This document shows, piece after piece, positions 17,889 to 25,089 of a DNA stretch of 64,000 nucleotides (its first letter is position 1; each line of letters starts with the position of its first letter). Source of the DNA: an uncultured Burkholderiales bacterium (GTDB lineage: Bacteria; Pseudomonadota; Gammaproteobacteria; Burkholderiales; Burkholderiaceae_C); NCBI GenBank assembly GCA_903820745.1, contig CAIJIT010000347.1, positions 1 through 64,000 on the forward strand, read 5' to 3'. The notes under the pieces are model-generated. The model saw only the letters and a program-made list of their open reading frames with translations, was not told where the DNA came from and made no database searches. The position numbers and the translations under genes were made by a program.

Positions 17889-18758
17889 ATGGGAACCGAA
17901 AAAGCCCGCTACCTGCCGTTTGATCCCGACCCGCGAGCACCGAACGAAGCGCCGCCGTCCAATAGCTGCGACAGCCAGTTCCACATCAGCGGCCATGGCT
18001 ACAAGAAGCGCGAGGGTGCGACCTACAGTTCAGAAGGCGCCACCTTCCAGGCCGCGCAGAGCATGCACCAGAAGCTGGGCATAGCCCGTGGCGTCATCGT
18101 GCAATCGACCGTCTATGCCACTGACCACACGATCGTGCTGGACGCGCTCAAGCAACTCGGGCCGAACTACCGCGCGATTGGCGTCATCGACGATTCGCTC
18201 AGCGACAAGGACCTGGAGCAGCTGAAGGTCGCCGGCGTCTGCGGCATCCGGTTCTCGTTTCGCGAACAGCTCAACCTGGTGCCGAGCTGGGACCTGTTCG
18301 AGCGTTCAGCGGCGCGCTGCAAAGAGATTGGCTGGATCCTCAAGATCAATGCGCCTTGGGACGGATTCAACCCCGAACTCGTCGCCCAGATCAAAAAGCT
18401 CAAGGATCAGCCAGTCGCGATCGATCACATGGGCCGCGTGCGCGGGCTGCAAGATCCGAACCTCGACACCGTTTGTGGCTTGCTGACGGAAGGCAACACC
18501 TGGCTGATGATCTCGAACGGCCATCGCTATTCAACCTATCCGCATTTCAACGAAGCGGTCGATGTCGCCCGGGAATTCATCAAGGCCAATCCCGAGCGCC
18601 TGATCTGGGGCACCGACTGGCCCCATCCGCTGCATGAAGATTTCATGCCCAACGACGCCGACCTGCTCGAGTTGCTCTATCGCTACAGCGACGATCCGGT
18701 CATACGCAAGAAGATCTTGGTCGACAACCCAGCCAGGCTGTTTGGATTTCCAGCATGA
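17889..18758 (+). CDS. Amidohydrolase family protein (LigI/COG3618-like lactonase)
   Basis: 289-residue TIM-barrel amidohydrolase_2 protein. The beta-1 motif, usually D-x-H-x-H, reads D28-S-Q30-F-H32, so the first histidine is glutamine. Later motifs are present: VAIDHMGR (about residue 182) and LIWGTDWPHP (final catalytic Asp, about 243). The closest characterised relatives I know are 2-pyrone-4,6-dicarboxylate lactonases (LigI), which work without a metal. It lies between the hydratase and RidA genes (next ATG overlaps its stop by 4 bp), so it probably opens a lactone or hydrolyses an intermediate feeding the hydratase and aldolase. Confidence 0.82.
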   Translation: MGTEKARYLPFDPDPRAPNEAPPSNSCDSQFHISGHGYKKREGATYSSEGATFQAAQSMHQKLGIARGVIVQSTVYATDHTIVLDALKQLGPNYRAIGVIDDSLSDKDLEQLKVAGVCGIRFSFREQLNLVPSWDLFERSAARCKEIGWILKINAPWDGFNPELVAQIKKLKDQPVAIDHMGRVRGLQDPNLDTVCGLLTEGNTWLMISNGHRYSTYPHFNEAVDVAREFIKANPERLIWGTDWPHPLHEDFMPNDADLLELLYRYSDDPVIRKKILVDNPARLFGFPA

Positions 18759-19138
18759 GACGCAGCATCGAGGTCGGTGGCTTCAAGCATGGCAACCCGG
18801 TCCCGGCTGCGTCCCGCATCGGCAATATCGTCATGTCCGGCGTCATCAGCGCCAAGGACGCCCCCACCGGCCATATCCCCGACTCGCTCGAGGACCAATG
18901 CAAGGCGATGTTCGTCAACCTGCGGGCCATCATGGCGGCGGCCGGCGCCAAGCCCGGGGACGTGATCAAGATGAATGTCTGGCTCAAGGACCTGGCTGAC
19001 CGCGAGGCGCTCAACGCCGAATGGACGGCCATGTTCCCCGACCCGGCCTCACGTCCGGCCCGTCACGCGCACCTCTTGGTGGGCAAAGAAGGCAAGTCAG
19101 TCGTGGTCTGCGACTTCACGGCCGTGATCCAGGACTGA
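18755..19138 (+). CDS. RidA (YjgF/YER057c/UK114) family protein
   Basis: 127 residues; the ATG overlaps the amidohydrolase stop (ATGA). Family features are GNPVPAASRIGNIVMSGVIS, EDQCKAMFVNLRAIMAAAGAKPGDVIKMNVWL and the late arginine in PASRPARHAHL that in active RidA holds the carboxylate of the imine substrate. RidA hydrolyses reactive 2-aminoacrylate-type enamines; pathway-specific members act as deaminases in aromatic degradation (for example of 2-aminomuconate). Its tight coupling here suggests the pathway has an enamine/imine intermediate, possibly from a nitrogen-containing aromatic (inference). Confidence 0.87.
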   Translation: MRRSIEVGGFKHGNPVPAASRIGNIVMSGVISAKDAPTGHIPDSLEDQCKAMFVNLRAIMAAAGAKPGDVIKMNVWLKDLADREALNAEWTAMFPDPASRPARHAHLLVGKEGKSVVVCDFTAVIQD

Positions 19139-19154
19139 TGATGAGGGAACAAAC

Positions 19155-19928
19155 ATGAAGAATCCTCTGGTCAATCCACTCAAAACCGCAGCGGCCGGCA
19201 CCGACAAACTGATCGGCTACTGGCTGACCACCGCCAGCCCGATGGTGACCGAGATCGCGGCGGGGGCCGGTTTCGACTGGCTGCTGATCGACATGGAGCA
19301 TTCGCCCAACGAACTCGGCGATGTCGTCCATCACCTGCGAGCCGCAGCCGCCGGTGGAGACGCCGAACCGGTCGTTCGCATGCCCGTCAACGACGCCATC
19401 ATGGTCAAACGCTTGCTCGACGCGGGCGCCCGATCCTTGATGTTTCCCAATGTGCAGAACGCTGCCGAAGCGCGCGCCGCGGTTGCTGCCACGCGCTATC
19501 CGCCCGAGGGCATTCGCGGTTTTGCCAGCGTTTCCCGGGCGAGCCGCTTCGGGCGCTTGAAGGACTACGCGCAGCAGGCGCACCAGGCGATCTACGTGAT
19601 CATCCAGGTCGAAACACCCGAAGCCGTGGCCAACGCAGCCGAAATCGCGGCGGTCGACGGCGTTGATTGCGTTTTCGTCGGCCCGAACGACCTGGCGGCG
19701 AACATGGGTTTTCTCGGCAACTCAGCAGCGCCCGAAGTGCAGCAAAAAATCATGGAAGCGCTCGCGGCCATCCGCTCGAAGGGCAAGCGCGCGGGCTTGC
19801 TCAACTACAACATCGCCAGCGCGCAGCAGATGTTCGATGCCGGCTTTGGGCTGATTGCCGTGGGCGGCGACAGTGGCTCAATCGCACGCGCCATGGACGA
19901 CCTCGTCACCAATTTCCGGCCGGCTTGA
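19155..19928 (+). CDS. HpcH/HpaI family aldolase (4-hydroxy-2-oxoheptanedioate aldolase-like)
   Basis: 257-residue class II pyruvate aldolase. Key sites: DWLLIDMEHSPNE with the catalytic histidine (about residue 47), VVRMPVND, MFPNVQNAAEARAAVAATRYPPEGIRG, the metal-binding Glu in IIQVETPEAV and Asp in CVFVGPNDLAANMG. It cleaves 4-hydroxy-2-oxo acids to pyruvate plus an aldehyde. As the last gene of the operon it would finish the pathway started by the RraA-like protein, hydratase and lactonase. No CoA-acylating aldehyde dehydrogenase follows, so the aldehyde product must be handled elsewhere. Confidence 0.92.
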   Translation: MKNPLVNPLKTAAAGTDKLIGYWLTTASPMVTEIAAGAGFDWLLIDMEHSPNELGDVVHHLRAAAAGGDAEPVVRMPVNDAIMVKRLLDAGARSLMFPNVQNAAEARAAVAATRYPPEGIRGFASVSRASRFGRLKDYAQQAHQAIYVIIQVETPEAVANAAEIAAVDGVDCVFVGPNDLAANMGFLGNSAAPEVQQKIMEALAAIRSKGKRAGLLNYNIASAQQMFDAGFGLIAVGGDSGSIARAMDDLVTNFRPA

Positions 19929-19936
19929 GCTTGTTG

Positions 19937-19966
19937 CCCGCATGAGACCACAGGCCGGAATGCGGG
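19937..19966. repeat. REP-like hairpin, CCCGCAT...ATGCGGG
   Basis: CCCGCAT (19937-19943) and ATGCGGG (19960-19966) pair around a 16-base loop just after the aldolase gene. A longer version of the same design is at 63022-63054. These look like members of a dispersed palindromic repeat family in intergenic DNA. Confidence 0.5.
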
Positions 19967-20127
19967 GACAGGCAAGGGTGAAAATTTCCCCCTACCCACC
20001 CTTCACGCGCCGCCTGCGCCACTGAATTGAGGTTTTCCGTCATCGGTGCAGCACCAAGATAACCAAAGGCACCGGGCTAACTTAGCTCCCTCCAGCTTAC
20101 TTTTTTACATGCTTGGATTTATACTTC

Positions 20128-20150
20128 GCTTTACTTTTTAAAAGTAAAGC
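20128..20150. promoter_or_regulatory. Perfect 11-bp palindrome: probable antitoxin operator
   Basis: GCTTTACTTTT (20128-20138) and AAAAGTAAAGC (20140-20150) are exact reverse complements around a single T, ending 7 bases before the antitoxin ATG at 20158. A TATACT -10-like hexamer lies at 20120-20125. This is where an AbrB-type antitoxin or toxin-antitoxin complex would autorepress. There is no Shine-Dalgarno sequence between it and the ATG. Confidence 0.7.
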
Positions 20151-20157
20151 ATAAAAA

Positions 20158-20391
20158 ATGTCTGAAATACTGGAAGTACAAGCCATCGTCTCGAGCAAGG
20201 GCCAAGTCACATTGCCTGCGGCCATGCGCGCCAAACTGGGCATCACGGCAGGGTCCCACATCCACTTTGAGCTGCGCGGCAACGAACTGGTCATCAAGCC
20301 CGAATTGCCCATGAGCGCCTACCGCGGCATCCTGAAGGGCTACGACCTGGGCAATATCGAGCCCGAAAAAGAGCCGGACCGGGAGTTTTGA
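20158..20391 (+). CDS. AbrB/MazE-type antitoxin (VapB-like)
   Basis: 77 residues. The swapped-hairpin AbrB domain occupies residues 5-48: VQAIVSSKGQVTLPAAMRAKLGI, then GSHIHFELRGNELVIKPE. The C-terminal tail (AYRGILKGYDLGNIEPEKE) is the toxin-neutralising part. The gene is immediately followed by a PIN-domain toxin (TGA then ATG) and has a perfect palindrome at its promoter, consistent with autoregulation. AT-rich upstream DNA contrasts with the GC-rich surroundings and suggests transfer. Confidence 0.9.
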   Translation: MSEILEVQAIVSSKGQVTLPAAMRAKLGITAGSHIHFELRGNELVIKPELPMSAYRGILKGYDLGNIEPEKEPDREF

Positions 20392-20778
20392 ATGAACGTC
20401 GTCGATTCGTCAGGCTGGATTGAATACTTGCAGGACACAGACCGGGCCGATCTGTTTGCCGCAGCCATCGAAAACCGCAAACAACTGCTGGTACCTACCA
20501 TCGCCCTGTTCGAAGTGCACAAAGTGCTCAGCCGCAGCCTGCCTGCCGACTTGGTGAAACGCTGCCTGGACGTCATGCGCCTGGGTCAGGTGCTGGACCT
20601 GACCGCCCCGCGTGCCATTGCGGCATCCGAAGCGGCCGTCAAACATAAATTGGCTATGGCCGACGCGGCGATGTACAGCATGGCACGGGAGTTCGGTGCC
20701 ACCTTCTGGACCCAGGATGCCGATTACCGGGAACTGGATGGGGTGCAGTACTGTGCCAAGCCGGGACTGGAGCCATAA
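20392..20778 (+). CDS. PIN-domain ribonuclease toxin (VapC-like)
   Basis: 128 residues. The four acidic positions of a PIN nuclease are all present: D5 in NVVDSSGWIEYL, E in LFEVHKVL (about residue 42), D in MADAAMYSMA (about 90) and D in TFWTQDADYREL (about 107-110). It starts directly after the antitoxin stop. VapC-type toxins cut specific RNAs such as initiator tRNA or rRNA and are inhibited by the partner. This is the only toxin in the 20-25 kb island that looks intact. Confidence 0.9.
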   Translation: MNVVDSSGWIEYLQDTDRADLFAAAIENRKQLLVPTIALFEVHKVLSRSLPADLVKRCLDVMRLGQVLDLTAPRAIAASEAAVKHKLAMADAAMYSMAREFGATFWTQDADYRELDGVQYCAKPGLEP

Positions 20779-20800
20779 CCACTATTAACTGGCTTGAAGT

Positions 20801-20833
20801 CCCCGCAATCCGCTGCGCTGCTTGGCGGGCTAC
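20801..20833. repeat. Dispersed 33-bp repeat, copy 1
   Basis: Begins CCCCGCAATCCGCTGCGC and ends GGCGGGCTAC. Two further copies are at 62974-63006 (one difference) and 63075-63107 (two differences). All three lie at edges of toxin-antitoxin regions in otherwise non-coding DNA, except that copy 3 reaches the end of the MaoC gene. Confidence 0.75.
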
Positions 20834-20918
20834 GCGAGTGGATGACAAGCGGGCGGGCCACTTGTCCGTCATGACTTGGCCCCGCCCCACAATCACCGCA
20901 CACAATACGGCGAATAGC

Positions 20919-20954
20919 TTGCGCCTGCGGAGATTGCACCGCATAATCTCCGCA
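20919..20954 (+). promoter_or_regulatory. Promoter and 10-bp inverted repeat at the fic start
   Basis: TGCGGAGATT (20926-20935) and AATCTCCGCA (20945-20954) are a perfect inverted repeat with a 9-base spacer; the last base is the A of the fic ATG. TTGCGC (20919-20924) and CATAAT (20942-20947) with a 17-base gap resemble a sigma-70 promoter. This would place transcription start at or next to the ATG, that is, a leaderless message. Confidence 0.5.
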
Positions 20955-22094
20955 TGAAAAGCGGTGATTACGCCTACATCTGGCAGGCCAGCGACTGGCC
21001 AAACTGGCGTTTCGACCTGGCTGCCTTGGCTCAACCGTTGGCCAAGGTCAGTCGCGCCAGGGTCTCTTGATGGGACGGCTGGCCGACGTGGGCATGGCCC
21101 TGCGGGACCAAGCCAGCCTGTCGGTGTTGACCCAAGACGTCATCAAGACCAGCGAAATCGAGGGCGAGTTGCTCAACGTCGATTCCGTGCGCTCCTCCAT
21201 CGCGCGCCGGCTGGGCGCCGACATCGGTGCGCTGGCCCCGGTGGATCGTCACGTCGAAGGGGTGGTCGAAATGGTGCTCGACGCCACCGCCAACTGCAAG
21301 GCTCCCGTCACCCGCGAGCGCTTGTTCGGCTGGCACGCCGCCTTGTTCCCCACAGGCTATTCGAGCTTGGTCCCGGTCAAGGTGGGCGGCTGGCGCATTG
21401 ATGCCAACGGTCCGATGCAGGTGGTCTCCGGGCCGATAGGAAATTCAAGGCGCCAACGCGTGCATTTCGAAGCACCGCCAGCCAACCGCTTGGACGCCGA
21501 GACCGCCCGCTTTCTGGCCTGGGCCAACGGCGCGTCGGGTGAGCCCGCATTGATCAAGGCGGGCTCGCGCACCTGTGGTTTGTCACCCTGCATCCCTTCG
21601 ACGACGGCAACGGCCGCATCGCGCGTGCCGTGGGTGACCTGTTCCTGGCCCGTGCGGATGGCAGCCCGGAGCGCTTTTACAGCCTGTCGGCGCAGATTCA
21701 ACGCGAGCGCAAGGCCTATTACGACATCCTGGAGCGCACGCAAAAACAATCGCTTGATGTCACCGAATGGCTCGTCTGGTTCATCGCAACGCTGCATCGC
21801 ACCGTCGACCAGGCACAGCACAATCTCGACGCAGTGCTGACAAAAACCAGGGCCTGGCAACGCTGGGCTGCGCCCGGCTCAGCAGATCTGAACGAGCGGC
21901 AAGTCAAGTTGATCAACCGTTTGCTCGATGGCTTCGAGGGCAAGCTCACCAGCAGCAAGTGGGGGCGAATCGCCAACTGTTCGCCCGACACAGCCCTGCG
22001 CGACATCACCGACCTGATGCAACGTGGCGTCCTGCGCAAATCCGACGCCGGTGGACGCAGCACCAGCTACGAGCTCAACGACCCATTGAAGTAA
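20954..22094 (+). pseudogene. Fic family AMP-transferase, two frameshifts
   Basis: Three consecutive frames give one Fic protein. Frame 1 from 20954: MKSGDYAYIWQASDWPNWRF to about 21057. Frame 2: GLLMGRLADVGMALRDQ to about 21563. Frame 3: LAHLWFVTLHPFDDGNGRIAR to the stop at 22092-22094. Each join fits one missing base (near 21057 and near 21563). The Fic core HPFDDGNGR is at about 21591-21620. An N-terminal inhibitory motif TSEIEG (S/T-x3-E-G) identifies a self-inhibited class. The C-terminal part has a winged-helix-like segment (ITDLMQRGVLRKSDAGGRS). As written the gene cannot make the full enzyme; sequencing error is the alternative, but core genes in the window show none. Confidence 0.85.
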
Positions 22095-22229
22095 GGCGAC
22101 CTGCGCGCAGCTGCCTTGCAGCTCGCCAAAATGCTAGGTTTCTTGTTTTTAAATAACGTCATCTACCCCCTCCTGTACCCCCGCCTTGCCTTGGATACTT
22201 TCGACCTGGACAACACCATTCCAACCTGA

Positions 22230-22310
22230 CGCCTGCCCGTGCACCAGACCGTATTCGCGATGACGGTGCACAAGTCGAAAGGCTCAGAATTCGACGAGGT
22301 GCTGGCGCAG
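22230..22310 (+). pseudogene. recD: recD C-terminal fragment
   Basis: A short plus-strand frame just after an in-frame TGA reads RLPVHQTVFAMTVHKSKGSEFDEVL, the last helicase motif of RecD (exonuclease V alpha subunit; compare AMTVHKSQGSEF). Similarity stops near 22310. Nothing upstream resembles the rest of RecD, so this is a relic of about 27 codons. It lies about 290 bases before an sbcD relic. Confidence 0.75.
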
Positions 22311-22598
22311 TTTGGAGCGGCCGCCAGTCCGATTGACGTTCGCCGATCAGCTCGAGAATTCGGCCAGGCAGCGCGATGGTCGCAAGCCCGGTCGTCCTTC
22401 GCTATCGATCCCACATAATTGCCAATTCAAGCAGCGATTCAATTCGCCTGCAAAGGAGAATGCTGCTGATCGGCACAGCTTCTGGAACCTTGTTCGCCGT
22501 GCTGTTGCGGCGCAAGAATTCATGCCGATGATCGGCAACGGACCGCGCTGGTCCTGCCGGTCGCATATTGGCAGGCGGATGGTTTTCAAAGGGGAAAC

Positions 22599-22751
22599 AT
22601 GAGACTTCTTCACACCTCGGACTGGCATCTGGGCCAGGCGCTGCACCAGTTCGAGCGAAGCCATGAGCACAAGCTTTTCCTGGCCTGGTTGCTCGACACG
22701 CTGGTGACAGAACAAGCGTCAGAGACCAATACGAGAAGTAAAACCGCATGA
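22599..22751 (+). pseudogene. sbcD: sbcD N-terminal fragment
   Basis: A 50-codon frame with a good AAGGGG ribosome site reads MRLLHTSDWHLGQALHQFER and then HEHKLFLAWLLDTLV, the first phosphoesterase motif of the SbcD exonuclease subunit (Asp and His metal ligands in DWHLG). Similarity ends around 22706; the last 14 codons are unrelated and end in TGA. Full-length SbcD is about 400 residues. The deletion joint is next to the AbiEi gene, which suggests island DNA replaced the rest of sbcD. Confidence 0.82.
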
Positions 22752-22852
22752 ACAAAGCCAAACTCAAGCCCTTCACACCAATGCACAGGCGACGGTCACA
22801 TATCCATTTTGGTTGCGATAAGTATCAATAATCAATACATTACGCATTACCA

Positions 22853-23674
22853 ATGGATAAATCTGTACGAAGCCCACTGAGTGCCGTCCTCGATGCAGCG
22901 GAAAGTCGCGGCAAGCTGAACCTGCGCACTGCTGATATTGCCCTGGCTTTGCCCGGAGTCAGTGCCGACGCACTGCGCCAAGCCCTGCACCGCCAACAGC
23001 GCAAGGGGCGTATCGTCCGCGCCTCCCGTGGCTCTGAACACTGGGTGATTATTCCGTTGCAAGATGCCTCAGCAGGCGCGCCCCCGTTGGAGTCTTGGCT
23101 GGATGCCTACCTATCCAAAACACTTGGCTTGCCCTATTACGTCGGGCTGCTCAGCGCCGCTGAAGTTTATGGCGCATCGCCCCAAGCGGTGATGGTCACG
23201 CAAATCATGGTTCCGAAGGTTAGGCGCCCGGTGCAGGTCGGCCGACACCGGCTGGTTTTTTTTGCGCGATCCCGCGTGACAGACATGCCAACCGTATGGC
23301 ACGAAACACCCCAAGGCCGCTTCAAGGTCAGCACACCGGCACTCACCGCCTTGGAGTTGGTCTCCTGGCAACACCCGGCAGGCGGCATATCCCGGGTCAT
23401 GGAAGTGCTGCAAGGACTGCTACCTGACATCACCGAAGATGGGTTGAGTGCGGCTCTTGATGCGCTGGACGAAATCCCGACAGCACAACGGCTCGCAACT
23501 TTATTTATGCGGGTCAATCACCCCGACTTGGCGGACCTCGTGGCCACCTGGCTTGGCACCAAGCGTACGCGCAGAATTCCGCTCAGCCCTGAGGCGACCG
23601 AAGCCGACCCCTGCACGCTGGATGCCCGGTTCAAAGTGCGTGTACCTGACACGCTTCAACCCGCCAACACCTGA
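22853..23674 (+). CDS. AbiEi-like antitoxin (type IV toxin-antitoxin regulator)
   Basis: 273 residues. The N-terminal winged HTH (about residues 8-70: SPLSAVLDAAESRGKLNLRT, then ADALRQALHRQQRKGRIVRASRG) is followed by the AbiEi C-terminal domain (YYVGLLSAAEVYGAS, TPALTALELVSWQHPAGGIS). AbiEi represses its own promoter and counters the AbiEii nucleotidyltransferase. A tandem ATCAATA repeat at 22824-22837, 15 bases upstream of the ATG, may be its operator. The gene is intact although the partner toxin is truncated. Upstream DNA is AT-rich compared with flanks. Confidence 0.82.
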   Translation: MDKSVRSPLSAVLDAAESRGKLNLRTADIALALPGVSADALRQALHRQQRKGRIVRASRGSEHWVIIPLQDASAGAPPLESWLDAYLSKTLGLPYYVGLLSAAEVYGASPQAVMVTQIMVPKVRRPVQVGRHRLVFFARSRVTDMPTVWHETPQGRFKVSTPALTALELVSWQHPAGGISRVMEVLQGLLPDITEDGLSAALDALDEIPTAQRLATLFMRVNHPDLADLVATWLGTKRTRRIPLSPEATEADPCTLDARFKVRVPDTLQPANT

Positions 23675-23871
23675 TGCAACAAACCCATTTGACCGCCTGG
23701 CAAGTCCACGCACCCTGGCCTAAACGAAGCCAGATTGAACAAGACCTGCGCCTCTCCAGAGGCGTGGCCGCGATATTCACGGACGAGGTGCTGAGCAACC
23801 ACTTGGCCATGCTCAAGGCTTTGGTGCAGCTCATCAATGTCGATGTCGGGCATAAACACGGATCGCCATGA
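23674..23871 (+). pseudogene. Truncated AbiEii nucleotidyltransferase toxin
   Basis: 65 codons; the ATG overlaps the AbiEi stop by one base. The first 46 residues (HLTAWQVHAPWPKRSQIEQDL, AAIFTDEVLSNHLAM) match the N-terminus of AbiEii up to the point where the nucleotidyltransferase glycine motif (GGT-x-L-x-K, then D-x-D) should follow. Instead the frame switches to LKALVQLINVDVGHKHGSP and stops. All catalytic residues are missing; full-length AbiEii proteins are about 300 residues. The antitoxin is therefore orphaned. Confidence 0.75.
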
Positions 23872-24935
23872 CACAACCCCTTAATCTCCAACCCGGTGCA
23901 CTGGCCGAATACCAAGAGTGGCTCAGCACTATCAAGCAGCGCATCGTCTCCGTGCGCCTGCGCATGGCGCTGGCAGCCAGCCGTGAGTTGATTCTGTTTT
24001 ACTGGGATCTGGGTGCGATGATTGCCCAGAAACAGGCGCAAAGCCAATGGGGCGACAAGCTGATTGCCCAACTGTCGGCCGACTTGCAAAAAGCCTTTCC
24101 TGACATCAAGGGTCTGTCGGCCTCCAACTTGAAGTATTGCCTGCGGTTTTTTCAGTTCTACACCGGTGCGCAAGGCATTTCCAGACCAGACAGCGAGGAC
24201 GCGCCAATTGGTCAACAGCCTGTTGACCAATTGCCGTGGGGGCACAACATCCAGATTTTCACCAAGTGCGCCAGCGTAGTCGAAGCCCGGTTTTACATCG
24301 AGCAAACCCTGGAGCAGGGCTGGAGCCGCGATGTGCTGGCGATGCAACTCAAGTCCAAGCTGTATGCCCGCGCAGGCAAGGCGGTGACCAACTTTTCCCG
24401 CACCTTGCCATTGCCACAGTCGGATCTGGCCCAGCAATCCCTCAAAGACCCTTATACCTTTGATTTCATGGCCATGACGGCGCCGTACAACGAGCTGGAC
24501 GTGGAGCGCCAACTCACACAGCACATCACCCAGTTTTTGCTGGAGTTGGGCAAGGGCTTTGCCTTCATTGGCCGGCAACGACTACTACATTGATTTGCTG
24601 TTCTACCACGTCACGCTGAAATGCTACGTGGTGGTTGAGCTCAAGAACCGCAAGTTCATCCCCGAGTACGCAGGCAAACTAAACTTTTATCTGTCAGCTG
24701 TGGACAGCCTGCTCAAACGCAACGACGACCAGCCCACCATTGGCCTGCTGCTGTGCCGCGACAAAAACAACATCGAGGTGGAGTTTGCCCTTCGCGACAT
24801 GAACAAACCCATGGGCGTAAGCGAATACACCTTGGTGGAAGCCTGCCTGACAACCTGAAGGGTGCGATGCCGACGGTTGAGGAAATTGAGAAAGACTTGC
24901 TGAAGTTGAAAGCGCAAGGGGTGGACGGCGAATGA
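23868..24935 (+). pseudogene. DUF1016/YhcG-type PDDEXK nuclease, broken in two places
   Basis: Three frames build one DUF1016 protein. Frame 1 (23868 to about 24579): N-terminal domain LAEYQEWLSTIKQRIVSVRLRMA, FYWDLGAMIAQKQ, SASNLKYCLRFFQFY, then FAFIGRQ. Frame 2: NDYYIDLLFYHVTLKCYVVVELK, with the PD-(D/E)xK acidic and lysine residues, to about 24843. Frame 3: LPDNLKGAMPTVEEIEKDLLKLKAQG to the stop at 24933-24935. The first join looks like loss of about 23 bases between two CGGCAA copies; the second is a single-base loss. Members are linked to phage defence and recombination. The ATG overlaps the abiEii fragment stop. Confidence 0.83.
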
Positions 24936-25043
24936 TTCAATTCAAGTGGGGGATGACAAGCCCGCCGGAACCCTGAAGGCCAAGAAACGCTATCTGCTTG
25001 GCCTTGTCCCCCGTTGCAGGGGAAAACATTGTTTTACCCATGA

Positions 25044-25078
25044 AAAAGGCCTTCGAGCATCACTGCTTGAAGGCCTTT
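25044..25078 (-). terminator. Terminator of tRNA-Pro
   Basis: On the minus strand AGGCCTTCAAGC and GCTCGAAGGCCT pair and are followed by TTTTT, 12 bases past the tRNA 3' end. The hairpin is nearly symmetric and could also stop plus-strand readthrough from the island. Confidence 0.8.
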
Positions 25079-25089
25079 GTCTTAACTAA

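Noticed and set aside
16317..17996. 559-codon minus-strand frame
   Set aside because: Antisense to the RraA-like and hydratase genes, whose protein motifs are unmistakable.
20100..20115. TTTACA as -35 element of the antitoxin promoter
   Set aside because: It is only 10 bases from the TATACT -10 candidate, too close for sigma-70; no better -35 is convincing.
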